This document shows positions 11,539 to 22,945 of a DNA stretch of 64,000 nt, one piece after another (position 1 is the stretch's first letter; the number at the start of each line of letters is the position of its first letter). The position numbers and the translations under genes are program-made. Below the pieces are notes generated by a model. The model had not been told where the DNA came from. It saw only the letters and a program-made list of their open reading frames with translations, and made no database searches. Origin of the DNA: Salvia splendens (Eukaryota; Streptophyta; Magnoliopsida; Lamiales; Lamiaceae); NCBI RefSeq assembly GCF_004379255.2, contig NC_056033.1:22870209-22934208 (forward strand), read 5' to 3'.

Positions 11539-14294
11539 TGTAATGTCCGTTTTTTTTAATTAAAGGGTGTTTGCTTTTTGTGAATATCTTGTTTAAGATA
11601 TGGTGTGGTATGTTTTATTTGTTTTACATTATTTATGGGTGTGAATTTTTTTAGTTTATGGTTTTTGAAAAGCAAATTAATATCTTAATTAATAAATTAA
11701 ACCCCCCCCTCTCTCTCGGTTTTTCTCTCCCTCTCCCCCTCTCTTTTTCGAAAACCCTCCCTCTCTCCCCACTAATTTCTCAACCTCCCCCACTCCCTCT
11801 TAACCGATTCATTCCCCTTTTTCCAATCTTTTTCTCTCTTCGGTCTCTCTCAATCTCTCATCTCTCTCTTTCGCGAAGTTGCTCTCTCACCGGTAAGTTC
11901 TCTCGCCCTCCTCCCTCTCGGTTTACCTTTCCCCTTTCACTCCCTCTCATCATCGTCTTGGATTCCTCAAGGTGATACCCCCCTTCGTCGTGAATCGGAG
12001 TCGTAAGAGGAAGTAAAGCTTTTTCACTACGTCGAACTATCCGGGAAAGGTAACACAAGGCCTCAACTCTCGTTTAATTCGAATTCATGCATGTAGGACG
12101 TTTTGGAGGGGTTAGATGCTGAATAAGTTGTGGGATTATGTGTTTGTGTGAAGCATGTTTTTGATGGTAACTGACAGTGGGTTCCGACCCCTTTTTGACT
12201 GAGCAAACGATCTCCTTTTGGTACGAAATTTTAACCGTATAAACTTGGATGTGTCTTCGGTGTGGTGTGTAAATTTCAGCTTCATTGGATGTCGTATGAT
12301 TTTACTATGATTTTTGCAAGTAAACTGCGCAGTTCTGCGTGTGGTGTGTTCTGGGTGATGTTTTCATGTGCAATGGTTGGGTTTCTGAGTGTTGTGCTTT
12401 TGTGATGTATGTGGGTGTGTTTGGCCAAGAGATGGCTCGGAGGAATCAGTGTTTGGTTCGAGAGTTTTCGTGTGTGTTGGCCGAGAGTTGTTGGGTTCAG
12501 CCTAGGGCAGATTTGTGGAGAGTCTGGAAGGGATGATCCCAGGTGTTTGGGTGTGTTTTGGGATGTAGAATGCGTGGTGTGTTTGTCGTATAGGGTTTGA
12601 GAATCGGGGGTCAGAGGAAAAGGGGTGTAAACTAGGTGCCGAGCAGACGGCCGAGGTGGTCGGCCGAGGTGCCGAGCATGCGGCCGAGATGGTCGGCCGA
12701 GGTGCCGAACAGGCGGCCGAGACGGTCGGCCGAGGTGCCGAGCCGGACGGCCGAGATGGTCGGCCGAGGTGCCGAGCTGTGCCGAGACAGGTGCCGAGCT
12801 GTGCCGAGACATGTGCCGAGCTGTGCCGAGACATGTGCCGAGCTGTGCCGAGACAAGTGCCGAGCTGTGCCGAGACAGGTGCCGAGCTGTGCCGAGACAA
12901 GTGCCGAGCTGTGCGGAGACAGGTGCCGAGCTGTGCCGAGACAGGTGCCGAGCTGTGCCGAGACAGGCGGCCGAGGTGCCGAGCCAGGCGGCCGAGACGG
13001 TCGGCCGAGGTGCCGAGCCAGGCGGCCGAGACGGTCGGCCGAGGTGCCGAGCCAGGCGGCCGAGACGGTCGGCCGAGGTGCCGAGCCAGGCGGCCGAGAC
13101 ACCGAGCCAGGCCGAGACGCCGATCCTTTTTCCGAGCTTTTTCCGAACCTTTTCCGAGCCAAGTGAGCCGTTGCACAGTAAGGGTATGCCAGGAGTTTGA
13201 GTGTTGTGTGTGTGTCGTGTGCGCGTTTTGAGTACGTCGTATGCGTGTCGGGTGCGTGCGGGGTGTGTTTTCGGGCGTGTCTTTGGGTGTTTGGCTTATG
13301 AGATGTTGTTAAGTGTGTGTTCGTGTAACGTGCCAGATGTTGAAGTCATCCACGTAGGAATCATGCATTGTCGTTTAAACATCGTCTACCCTGACTCTAA
13401 TCATGATTTATTTATCTTTCAAAAAGGGTGATCTTTTACGAGGAAAGTGTGGTTGAAGGGAACTGTTTTAAAAGCTAAGCAATCGAGGTGGGCTTTTCTA
13501 CCCTACTTTTATGTGGGTTATCTTTAAATACGGACTTTGTTCCGGAAATGTTTATGGAGGTGAACTGTTTGTCTTGCCAATTGTTTTGTTTTGAAACCTA
13601 TCTGAAGTGGTTTACCACATATGTTTAATCGAATTCGGGTCTGTTGGGCTGCGAACCCTCAGGCTAGTGTACACGAGACCGGGAGCCATCTGAGAGCAAG
13701 TTGGCCGGTCTAGTTGACCTGGGGTGTGGCCACGCCCCTTGTCATGGTTGGATCAGATAGTGTATGATAGTGGGAATAAGGGTGGCAATATCTGAAAATG
13801 ACTGCGCAGTCGAATTTATGAAATATATTTTGTGTACTTGGGTTACTTTCTTACACTTAAAACCCCAAGGTTACACTGATGTGGCATGACAAACTATGAT
13901 TTTGGCGTGTGTCCACTGAGTGCAATAAGTACTCAGCCCTGCATGTTGTTTTCTTAATGTGCAGGTTGAGCGGCGATGGGGATGACGGATGTTGAGCAGT
14001 GAAAGCCAAATGAGTGTTTTACTTGGTCTTTTGGATGGTGTCGTGTCGTCATACCCGGCATCATCTGTCTTTTGGTCTTTTCCGCTGCTTTGTAATCCGA
14101 TACATTGTTTTTATTTAACTCTGTTTACATTAACTTTAGAAATGTCTTCTTAGTACAATGTTTGAAGTGAACTTCTTTTTAATAAATGCTTTTGGGTCAA
14201 ATATTCCTGTTCTCCCCTTTCTTCCCCGCTTCTTTATTCCTCCCCTAGTCGCGGTCCACCGTACTTCCTATCCTTAGGAAATGCGGGCGTGACA
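11539..14294 (+). repeat. Tekay element LTR 2 (2756 bp)
   Basis: Near-identical to LTR 1. The differences I can see are one extra C in the C-run near 11702, single-base changes near 12914 and 13443, and one additional 34-bp minisatellite unit. The candidate intron corresponds to 12050-13964. Confidence 0.93.
12636..13115 (+). repeat. GC-rich minisatellite in LTR 2
   Basis: Same 22-bp and 34-bp units as 4035-4480 with one more 34-bp unit, which accounts for nearly all of the LTR length difference. This is recent copy-number change, since the rest is almost identical. Confidence 0.9.
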
Positions 14295-14297
14295 GAG

Positions 14298-14309
14298 TGG
14301 TATCAGAGC
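14298..14309 (+). other. Second primer binding site
   Basis: TGGTATCAGAGC 3 bp after LTR 2. Its presence here shows that LTR 2 is followed by a second internal region, so the structure is tandem rather than a simple two-LTR element. Confidence 0.85.
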
Positions 14310-14902
14310 GAGGTTTTCTCTTTCTGCTCTGGACCCAAAAAAAAAAAAATTCTTTTTCTGACTGGAGTAAGTTTTCAAAAGTGTCATTGGCTCAACATCC
14401 GACTCATCGCACTCAACCTGAAATGAGGTAATGAAAATTTCGAAATTTTGGAAAGTATATGGAAGTGGAGGAAATTGTGATTTTGGTGTTGAAAATGATT
14501 TTTATGTAAAGTTTAAGTAAATGTTGAGACATGTGGAAGGGTACAACGTGATGTGGAAAAGTTGGAAATTATTTGAGTTATGAACTGTTATGGTGTTATG
14601 AACTGTTGATGTATGATGAACTTATATGAAAGCATGTGGCTGATGTGTGATGATATGATGACGTGAATGTTGATGTGAGCTTTTATGTGAGTATGTGTTG
14701 GCCTTTTGAATGTTTGAACTTAGACGTGATAGAATTTCACTAGTGCTTCTTGGACCTATGATAGATAAGAGCTTTTGGCCTTTGAACACCAGCGGGTTTG
14801 GGTTAGAACAGCGATACGTGCATACACACTCTCTCTCTCTCTCTTCTTCGGTTATGTACTCTGTTTTTTATACGCGAGGCGGTTGTTTCTGTTTTTCTAT
14901 AG

Positions 14903-15424
14903 ATGGCGCGTATGTTCCGAACCCCGTGACGGAGTGATCGCGATAGACTTAGGGCACAGAGGGTGCTCAGGGATTATAGAGTGTACCGGAAGAAGGATCA
15001 CGTACCGTTGATCGAGTTCGTGGCACACTTCGACACCCTCTGGAGGGCAGCTCAGGAGTTCGGAGTGACAGAGCATGACGGCATTGAGAAGCTAATAGAT
15101 TTGCTTCCCGATAGCTGGAAGGAGTGGGCCGAAAGAACGGCGAGGAGGTACACGTGGCATGAGCCTGCTACCGACGACTTGGTGGGTGACATGGCTGGCT
15201 TTCGGAAAGCCGTGTTTTGTGCACTGGTGGACTCTCGAGAGGAGCAGCCCCCACAGGAGGTGGAAGAGAGGGTCGTGTATCAGGACAAGTATGTGAGCAT
15301 GTACGAGGGTGAACAAGGGTATGAAGATGTTTATGAGGAGGCTCTGCCAGGGAACTCCGAGGAGGATGACGACGAAGACCCGGAGGAAGGGCCTATGGAT
15401 GAGGATGATAGAGTCGTAGTCTAG
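14903..15424 (+). pseudogene. Second copy of gag-like leader ORF
   Basis: Same frame, length and acidic tail as 6268-6789, with the identical in-frame TGA at 14927-14929. I see no other difference. Sharing of the stop shows it existed before the internal region was doubled. Confidence 0.55.
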
Positions 15425-15640
15425 AATTAGAATAGTTCGTTGTCTTTTCAGTTTTTGCTTTCAGTACGATCTACTCTTGGGAACAATGTTGGCCTTCTTT
15501 CTTTTAATGAGAATTTGGATTTTGATATATATATCCTATGTGTTGCATCTTATACTACATGAAGATTTTATAAGAAAATTTTGAGAAAGTGGTAATTTTG
15601 GATGAGAATTGTAGTAACACTTTTTGGATATTGAATCAGA

Positions 15641-16198
15641 ATGCCGCCAAGACGTGCACGCCAACCACGACAAGGACCCAACGTGGAGGCACCACCTCCA
15701 CCACCACCGCCACCACCACCTCCACCCCCGCCTCAACAAGAAAGATTCATAGTTACATTCTCAAGGCAGAATCCCCCAAAATTTGACGGACAAGGAGACC
15801 CATCCAAAGCGGAAGAGTGGATACGCGGCCTCGAGCGTATCTTCAGGGTCATGGAGTGCACAGATAGGGAGCGCATTGCTGGTGCTACCTTTCAACTGTC
15901 AGGTGCTGCCGATTACTGGTGGGAGACTCGGCAAAGAACTATGAATCCTGCCCGCCTGGAGGCGCTAACATGGGAGGAGTTTAAAGTAGAGATCGATAAC
16001 AAGTATGTTCCAAAGACGTACAGACGGGCCAAGGTGGTAGAGTTCCACACACTAAGCCAAGGCCGAATGACTGTAACCGAGTATGACCGAGCCCTCGCGC
16101 AGATGGCACGATATGCGCCCGAGTTGATGGACACCGATGAAATATATTTTGTGTACTTGGGTTACTTTCTTACACTTAAAACCCCAAGGTTACACTGA
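15641..16198 (+). pseudogene. Gag truncated and fused to LTR sequence
   Basis: Starts like the intact gag-pol, including the poly-proline run and the capsid region, but after about 165 residues (ending MDTDE) the sequence jumps into the LTR. The frame then reads about 20 foreign residues to a TGA at 16196-16198. The junction at 16136-16140 lies in the 4-bp identity ATGA shared by gag and the LTR, a sign of illegitimate recombination. No protease, RT or integrase follows. Confidence 0.85.
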
Positions 16199-16613
16199 TG
16201 TGGCATGACAAACTATGATTTTGGCGTGTGTCCACTGAGTGCAATAAGTACTCAGCCCTGCATGTTGTTTTCTTAATGTGCAGGTTGAGCGGCGATGGGG
16301 ATGACGGATGTTGAGCAGTGAAAGCCAAATGAGTGTTTTACTTGGTCTTTTGGATGGTGTCGTGTCGTCATACCCGGCATCATCTGTCTTTTGGTCTTTT
16401 CCGCTGCTTTGTAATCCGATACATTGTTTTTATTTAACTCTGTTTACATTAACTTTAGAAATGTCTTCTTAGTACAATGTTTGAAGTGAACTTCTTTTTA
16501 ATAAATGCTTTTGGGTCAAATATTCCTGTTCTCCCCTTTCTTCCCCGCTTCTTTATTCCTCCCCTAGTCGCGGTCCACCGTACTTCCTATCCTTAGGAAA
16601 TGCGGGCGTGACA
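16137..16613 (+). repeat. Truncated third LTR (last 477 bp)
   Basis: Matches the last 477 bp of LTR 1 (5183-5659), including the candidate acceptor site and the GTGACA end, and is followed directly by the TTAGC target copy. The first 2.2 kb of this LTR and about 4 kb of internal sequence were lost in one deletion. Confidence 0.92.
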
Positions 16614-16618
16614 TTAGC

Positions 16619-19000
16619 AGCAATCTTTCTACTCCCTCATGGAGAGTTTGTATCTAGCTGGTGCTCGTCTTACCTTCTAGTTTGTGAAGAGGATGCACCA
16701 TTAGAGTATGTATTATCTACATCATCTCAATAATTCTTATTTCACCAAATTAGTCAGTTACAACTATTGCTTGGTGTGAATGTATATGGACACATAAATT
16801 TGAATTCACCCCTTGCTGTGTACCTCGTTCATCTTATATTCATCAGAAAACGTCTTTGTTGATTAAAGTGATTGCAAACCTTCATTTCTTTGTTCCTGAT
16901 GTATATCAGGGTAAATGATTTAGTAATTTTCGGTTTCAGTCAGGGTATGCTGCTTGATAGTAATATTTAACAACTAATAACATTTGTTTCAATCCCAGAT
17001 GAGAAAGATCTGTTTCTGACATGTTCATTCAGCTCATAGAGAAGGACTATCAGAAACTGTCAGATGGATTCTTTTCTCTACTTCAGAAGCTAAAAAAGTA
17101 TCCACAGTTAGCGAGAACTTATGTATGCCTGCTTCTAACTCTTCCCTTGGTTAATCAAGTAGTAGTACATATCTATATTCTAATCAAGCCGCAACCAATA
17201 GTTGCTTCAATATTCAAACATTTATTTATTAAACCTAACTTAGTTCGATATTAAGTGTGTCATTTCATACTAAAGCCATCAATGAAGAACAACTGAAAAA
17301 TCTGTCTGATGCTCCCCACTTGTCCGTACCTGGTAAAATTGGAGTTGGTCTTCCTTTGTCTAATTCTGAAGAACACGATATCTTCACGAAACCAGGATGT
17401 GTGGTTAGTTATTTCTCATCTTTGTACACACATTAACATATAATTTTTTTTTAGTTGTAGGAAGTGGAATACAAACATCAGTTTTTTATTTTGACCTAAC
17501 ATCTCTTATATGCTAGTTAGGTAGTTTTATACATAGTCTACTGTGTTTGAGTTTTTTATCTTTATTTGTCCGTTTGGTGATTATGATTGATACAACAAAT
17601 TCTGGTTTACTGAGTGAACATGATCCTAGATAAATATTGTTGTAAAATAATCTTCAACCTAACTATGTTAGTAGTAATGCTACCATGTTCTAAAATTTTC
17701 AGATTGCCTATAATGTTTTTCCTTTGTGAATGCTTTGGCTTCAGGCAAGCTGTTGTAGATGCTTTGAGAAAGTGATTTGAGTGATCTTATCATGATCACT
17801 GCAATTTTGTCCTTTTGGTTTCAGATTGCAGGCCACCATTTTCTCGGATCGGACCCGGCAGCATATTGTCTGGATTAGCAATTCCGTCTTCGATCCCACT
17901 ACAACGAAGACCACCAACTTCTCTAGATGTGAGTTCACTCCTAATTACATGAATCCATCACAACACACCTACCCTTTCTAAGGCAAGTAATAGGGTCTTT
18001 GTCTACTTTGATGTAGTTCACTTGATACTTTTGTATTTTTACCTTGTTTTGACCGTATTTTTGAATGCTAATTTACTCAAACCCACATGGCAGTCACTCA
18101 ATGGTGCTTTGCTGTCAATAAAATTTCCCTTGTCGGGTTTACTGCGGTCTTCTAGATCAACCTAAGCAAATAAATTATCACGTTTAACTGTGCTACTTTC
18201 TCTCATTGTGCGCTTTATGGATTACATTAACATTGGGACTAGTGTTACAACTATGAGAATAGAAACTCCCATAGAGGTGATTGGATGTAGCTGTCTTATA
18301 ATTTTTTGGTATTTGTTTACACTTTATCATAATCCTTTTAGTTTTCCCATGCTTTTATTATGAGGATTTTCTTCCTTGTTATGAGTTAGCATATTACAAG
18401 TTCTATTATTAGCATATATAACTTTATCCCACTGGTTAACTAAAATCTCACACCTCTGAATTCTTTCTTCATTCCTGATTACTTTCTCATTTTCCTTTTC
18501 CCCTTTTATTTCTTTATTATTTTTTTTCTTCCCTGTGTTACCTGTTTATTAATTCAGGAGTAGTGGGGCAATGGAGGCGTTCTGATTCTGGTTCAGGCCA
18601 TCATGAACTTAAAAGTTATCGGGCTCAGACAATATTTCCTCATACATAGCTGCTATCTCCCACCTAAAATCTAAAGCTTTATCTATTGTGAGTGCACTTT
18701 CCAATTATGATAAGTTGATATATGTCTTTAAATCTTACAATTGTTGGTAAAGTTAGCTTAAAATTTATATATGCTTGCTGCTTAGCGTGGTTGTGTGAAC
18801 AAGCCTTAATTCCTTAGAGTAAGTGTGATTTTTCCGCTGCAGCTTTAGCAACTTTGTGAAGCTGAAAGTGTATCATACCCAGATGAATTGGTTTCTAAAA
18901 TTAAAGCATCATCATGCAGGAAAGATTTTCTGTTTGAGTCAGATTACAAAGCAATCATGCTGCATTTGAGGCTATTGAGATAATTCAGCATATTCTCGTG
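16619..19000 (+). pseudogene. NOT1-like gene fragment, copy 1
   Basis: Exon-like blocks match remembered plant NOT1 (CCR4-NOT scaffold) segments in the right order. These are INEEQLKNLSDAPHLSV followed by GKIGVGLPLSNSEEHD at 17278-17370; a shortened VVDALRK block at 17748-17772 that then runs into a stop; and GSILSGLAIPSSIPLQRR at 17855-17910, which has a 1-base loss beside copy 2. Intron-like AT-rich sequence with splice-like ends lies between. The 5-prime block near 17010-17140 (FIEKDYQKLSDGFFSLLQK) is not one I can place in NOT1. Stops, frameshifts and missing exons make this a pseudogene. NOT1 holds the deadenylase complex together in the cytoplasm; this fragment would not. Confidence 0.6.
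16684..17195 (+). repeat. Segmental duplication block A, copy 1
   Basis: Strongly similar to 20388-20912, with scattered substitutions and small indels; both begin at TGTGAAGAGGATGCACC. It carries the unidentified exon-like block FIEKDYQKL. The two blocks drop out of alignment near TATTCTAAT. Confidence 0.8.
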
Positions 19001-19306
19001 TTACTCTTAGTCGGTTTGAAGGCCTCTCAAAGCATTTTGATTCATTCTTGCAAATGTTATCTCTTGTGCGACTAAGGTGTTTTTCGTGATAGTTCCTAGT
19101 GCATAAATAGACTAGAAAGTACTTAGTCGATCTGAAGGTCGAGGGTAGTAGGGGGCGACTGAGTTCCTAACTTAAAAGTAGCGGGGGGAAAGGGTGGAAA
19201 ACTGATGGCACAAGTCTATATTTTGAATTTTGAGTTTGCTTTGCTTGATATTTAGCTTCTAGGTTGTTGAGCCTATATTTTTCTACTTATTTAATTCATT
19301 CTTTGC

Positions 19307-20063
19307 CAGTGTTGTGAAAATCGCGCTTGGGGTGCACATGGGGCGTGGGGCGGTCAGGGCGCGGCTGTAGTCGCCCCAGCCACCCTGGGCCGAACGATAT
19401 TCATGGGGCGGGCTGGGGCGAGACTGGGGCGGGTTGGGGCGATTGAAGCGCACGCGAGGCGACGGTGGGGCGTCGGTTGTTTAATGCTCAGAATTCCAGC
19501 GTATTTAATCAATTAGTGGCAGTGCTGCAGCTTTTTAGGTCTACTAAATAAATAAAATGAGTCATCTCTCTGTTTCTCTCTTGAAGAAAGCATTTAGTAC
19601 ACTCTTCCTTATAGGTGCCTACTCGCCTACTGGTAATATTATATATTTATTTATTGTCTATTGATAATATTATATATTTATTTATAGTATTATGCTTCTA
19701 GGAAATTTCGAACAGGTATTTCTCTCTTACTTAAGGCCTAAAGGCACATACTTTTACACTTATACACTTCTACTACTAAGAAATTTATAAAAAAAATCAA
19801 TTGCATGTACTACAAATTAGTATAAGAAACAGCAAACACCCATATAACTATATAAAATATATATTAAAAATAATGCAGTAGTACTAATTCAAACACCCAC
19901 ATAACTATATAAAATATATATTAAAAATAATGCAGTAGTACTAATTTTATTTTTTAAGTATCGGTCGCCCCGATTCGTGGGTCTCTCGCCTCGTCGCTCC
20001 ATCGCCCCGCGCCCCAGATTTTATAGAATCGCCTCAGGGCGCCCCATGCCCCTAACAACACTG
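19307..20063. mobile_element. hAT-type MITE (non-autonomous)
   Basis: Terminal inverted repeats start CAGTGTTGT on both ends and continue imperfectly with GGGGC-rich sequence. The element is flanked by the exact 8-bp direct repeat TTCTTTGC (19299-19306 and 20064-20071), the target length of hAT transposons. The paralogous segment at about 22566-22582 has the unoccupied site, so insertion came after the duplication. No transposase frame is present. The open frame at 19977-20234 is incidental. Confidence 0.9.
19834..19947. repeat. 57-bp tandem duplication inside the MITE
   Basis: Two adjacent AT-rich units of 57 bp (19834-19890 and 19891-19947), nearly identical, beginning AAACACCCA and ending with a GCAGTAGTACTAATT block. 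Confidence 0.85.
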
Positions 20064-20387
20064 TTCTTTGCTGCATTTTGCAGCTTTATAATTAATCACT
20101 TACATATATTATATTTTTGTGTGTTATACTTAGACGTTTTTCTACTTTTTCTAATCCACTGTTTGCTATCTTGCTGCTTTATAATTAATACATACATAGT
20201 ATCCTATTTTTCTTTGATATATAAACCCAATTGATCGTCAAATCTCGGCATCTTAATGTATGGTTTTACATGCTCTTTCCCAAGTACTTAACAGACACAT
20301 TTCATTTTTACTTTGGCATTCTATTTGTTTGCTGTACTTGCATCTAAAAAAGAAATCCTGGGCCTTAGAAGCTGGTTGAGCACTCAA

Positions 20388-20912
20388 TTGTGAAGAGGAT
20401 GCACCATTAGAGTATGTATTATCTACATCATCTCGATAATTCTTATTTCACCAAATTAGTCAGTTACAACTATTGCATGGGTCTTAAACACCCTAAGTCG
20501 TCGGTGTATATAGACATATAAATTTGAATTCACCCCTTGCAGTGTACCTCGTTCTCCTTATTCTCATCAGAGAACGTCTTTGTTGATTAAAGTGATTGCA
20601 AACCTTCATTGCTTTTTTCCTGATGTATACCAGGATAAATGATTTAGTAATTTTCGGTTTCAATCAGGGTACGCTGCTTGATAGTAATATTTGACAAATA
20701 ATAACATTTTTTTCAATCCCAGATGTGAAGGGTCTGTTTCTCAACAAGTTCATTCGGTTCATAGAGAAGGACTATCAGAAACTGTTTGGATTCTTTTCTC
20801 TAATTCAGAAGCTGACAAAGTGTCCACAGTTCGCAAGAACTTATGTATGCATGTTTCTAACTCTTCCCTTGGTTAATCAAGTAGTAGTACATATCTATAT
20901 TTTAATACTCTG
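20388..20912 (+). repeat. Segmental duplication block A, copy 2
   Basis: Paralogue of 16684-17195. It keeps an open exon-like frame near 20733-20845 (KFIRFIEKDYQKLFGFF, then QKLTKCPQFARTY), conserved in both copies while the other frames are not. I do not recognise the protein. Confidence 0.75.
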
Positions 20913-22334
20913 TTGCATGTAGGTTCACTGTTAAGTCATGCATCCAGGATTTTTGAATGCAGATGTACAACTGCTGAGGTAATTTGAATATATGCCTTCA
21001 ATCCATGCTGAAATCGGGCATTGATTATTTCTTCATGTCCTATATTTCTTATTTTGCAATTTAGATAATAAAACATTCTAACAATTGGTCACAATGCTGC
21101 TTCTTATAGCTACACTTTTTTTTCTTTAATAAACTTGCTTCACTTACTACAGTTATTCATTGTGTGCATGAGTGCATTATGTACTTAATGTATTTTTAAG
21201 GCTATCTAAGATTGAGAATATTCTTTGTAGGTTATATATAAGTCAGTTTGAGTGCCGAAATGTTCGTGCTGCATCGAAAGATCATTTAGTCCATGTAAAA
21301 CCTCTCTGGCTTAACCTTTGGATATCATTCATCTTTTTCCAATGTTAAGTGCATGTGTTTTTTTGGTCTTAATAGGAATGATCTTTACTTTAGTACATAT
21401 ATTTTTTTTTATCATAATCATATCTGTTGTCTTCTTGATAAGATTTTAATGAAGTTTGTTTCTTCTTGCAGGAGCTTGGGAAGGGGTGGACTGCAGAAGC
21501 AACTAGCTTCCTATATTGGACTCTCGGCCCTGATGAAAAGAAGAGTAGGTACATTTTTTTAAGAGATCATCTCATGTAACTTTTCTTGTGAGTAGTACTT
21601 ACCTTTTCTAGTGATGTTAAAAGTAAACGAAAGAAATTCTCTTTTTTCTATGATATAAAACGTTTCCTTCCTTTCGCTTAAGATTTGAAAATCATGTTAA
21701 TAAAAACCACAATTAAATAGCTTAGGGTCTTACATGATATGCAAATGATTCACACTGTTTTGTAGGGAATAAGCTTCATAAAAAGGAATTTTAATGCCAG
21801 AAAAGGTAGGAAGGTAAGACTGATCTTGTAAAGATGAAAGATGGCAGTATATATTTAAAGAAAACAATTTAAACGATCAATCAAAATTAAATGTTGGAAA
21901 GTTTAAAAGATGATCTAAATCGACAGAGTATTATGTTTTTTATTCTGATAAAGATAAAGATACACCGGTAGAGGTTTGTTTTCAGCATTTTGGTATGTGA
22001 GAAGGTATTAGGTTTCCCAACAGGTAGGAAATCCGAGCTTTTATTGTAGTTGTCAAATCCTGGTCTTTGAGGATTCTGGTAACTCTACTTCTCATCTTTT
22101 TCGGGTGTCATTCAAACCCGTATACACTCAACTTGTGATGTTTCCTACTTATACATGAGTGCCTAACTGCTATTTATTCTCATTCATGTCTGATATGTTG
22201 ATTTTATAGAGAATTTAAACGTGTTTTTGTAATTGACATGTTATGCTTAAGAGTAAATTTCCGAGAGGTTGTCTATCATGGCTCTCTATAATATATGCAT
22301 AAATTGACATGTTATGACTAAAAGAAAATGTTAT
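20913..22334 (+). other. Host segment unique to copy 2, exon-like pieces
   Basis: Mostly intron-like, T-rich sequence. Two short exon-like stretches follow acceptor-like T-rich tracts: about 21230-21297, and 21470-21543 reading ELGKGWTAEATSFLYWTL. I cannot assign them. They may belong to the same broken gene or to a neighbour. Confidence 0.3.
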
Positions 22335-22945
22335 CTCTTGTTCAACTACTAAGGTGTTTTCCGTGAGACTTCCTAGTGCATATATTGACTAGAATGTACT
22401 TAGTCGATCTGAAGGTCGAGGTTAGTAGGGGGCGATGACTTCTTAACTTAAAAGAAGCGGATGAAAGGGTTGCAGATAGAATAAGTCAATTTTTTGGTTT
22501 TTGAGCTTGCTTTGCTGGATCTTATGCTTCTTGGTTGTTGAACCAATATTTTACTACTTATTTAATTCATTGTTTGCTGCCTTTTGCAACTTTATAATTA
22601 ATCTGTTTCATATATTATATTTTTGTGTGTTATAATGTGCCTGACATTTTTCTACTTTTTCTAATCGACTCTTTGCTACCTTGCAGCTTTATAATTAAGG
22701 CATACATAGTATCCTATTTTTCTTTGTCTCATACGCCATGTACAAACGAGTGCTATATTAGTGTTTCTTTGATATATAAACCCCATTGATTGTCAAATCT
22801 TGGCATATTAATATATCTGTTAAATATTTACAGGCACTTCCCCAAGTACTTATGAGACACATTTCCTTTTTTAGTTTGACATTTGACATTCGGTTTGCTG
22901 TACTTGCATCTAAAAAAGAAATCATGCCCCTGGAAGCTGGTTGAG
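22335..22945 (+). repeat. Segmental duplication block D, copy 2 (empty MITE site)
   Basis: Paralogue of 19045-20385 without the MITE. Around 22566 the sequence reads straight through the insertion point, giving an independent empty-site control. Confidence 0.75.

Larger units (their letters stand above)
2939..16613 (+). mobile_element. Ty3/gypsy Tekay-type chromovirus, LTR-int-LTR-int-LTR form
   Basis: The element starts TGTAATGTCC and ends GTGACA, and is flanked by the 5-bp direct repeat TTAGC at 2934-2938 and 16614-16618. It holds a full LTR, a full internal region with intact Gag-Pol, a second full LTR, a second internal region cut off in gag, and a third LTR missing its first 2.2 kb. Protease, RT, RNase H, integrase and chromodomain order places it in the chromoviruses; the large LTRs and initiator tRNA-Met primer site fit the Tekay/Del clade. 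LTR1 and LTR2 differ only by a few single bases and one 34-bp repeat unit, so insertion was recent. One target-site pair around the whole suggests tandem growth by unequal recombination after a single insertion. Confidence 0.93.
19045..20385 (+). repeat. Segmental duplication block D, copy 1 (split by a MITE)
   Basis: 19045-19306 plus 20072-20385 match 22335-22945, for example the CGATCTGAAGGTCGAGG stretch and the GAAGCTGGTTGAGCACTCA end. The 757-bp MITE between them is absent from the other copy. Confidence 0.75.
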
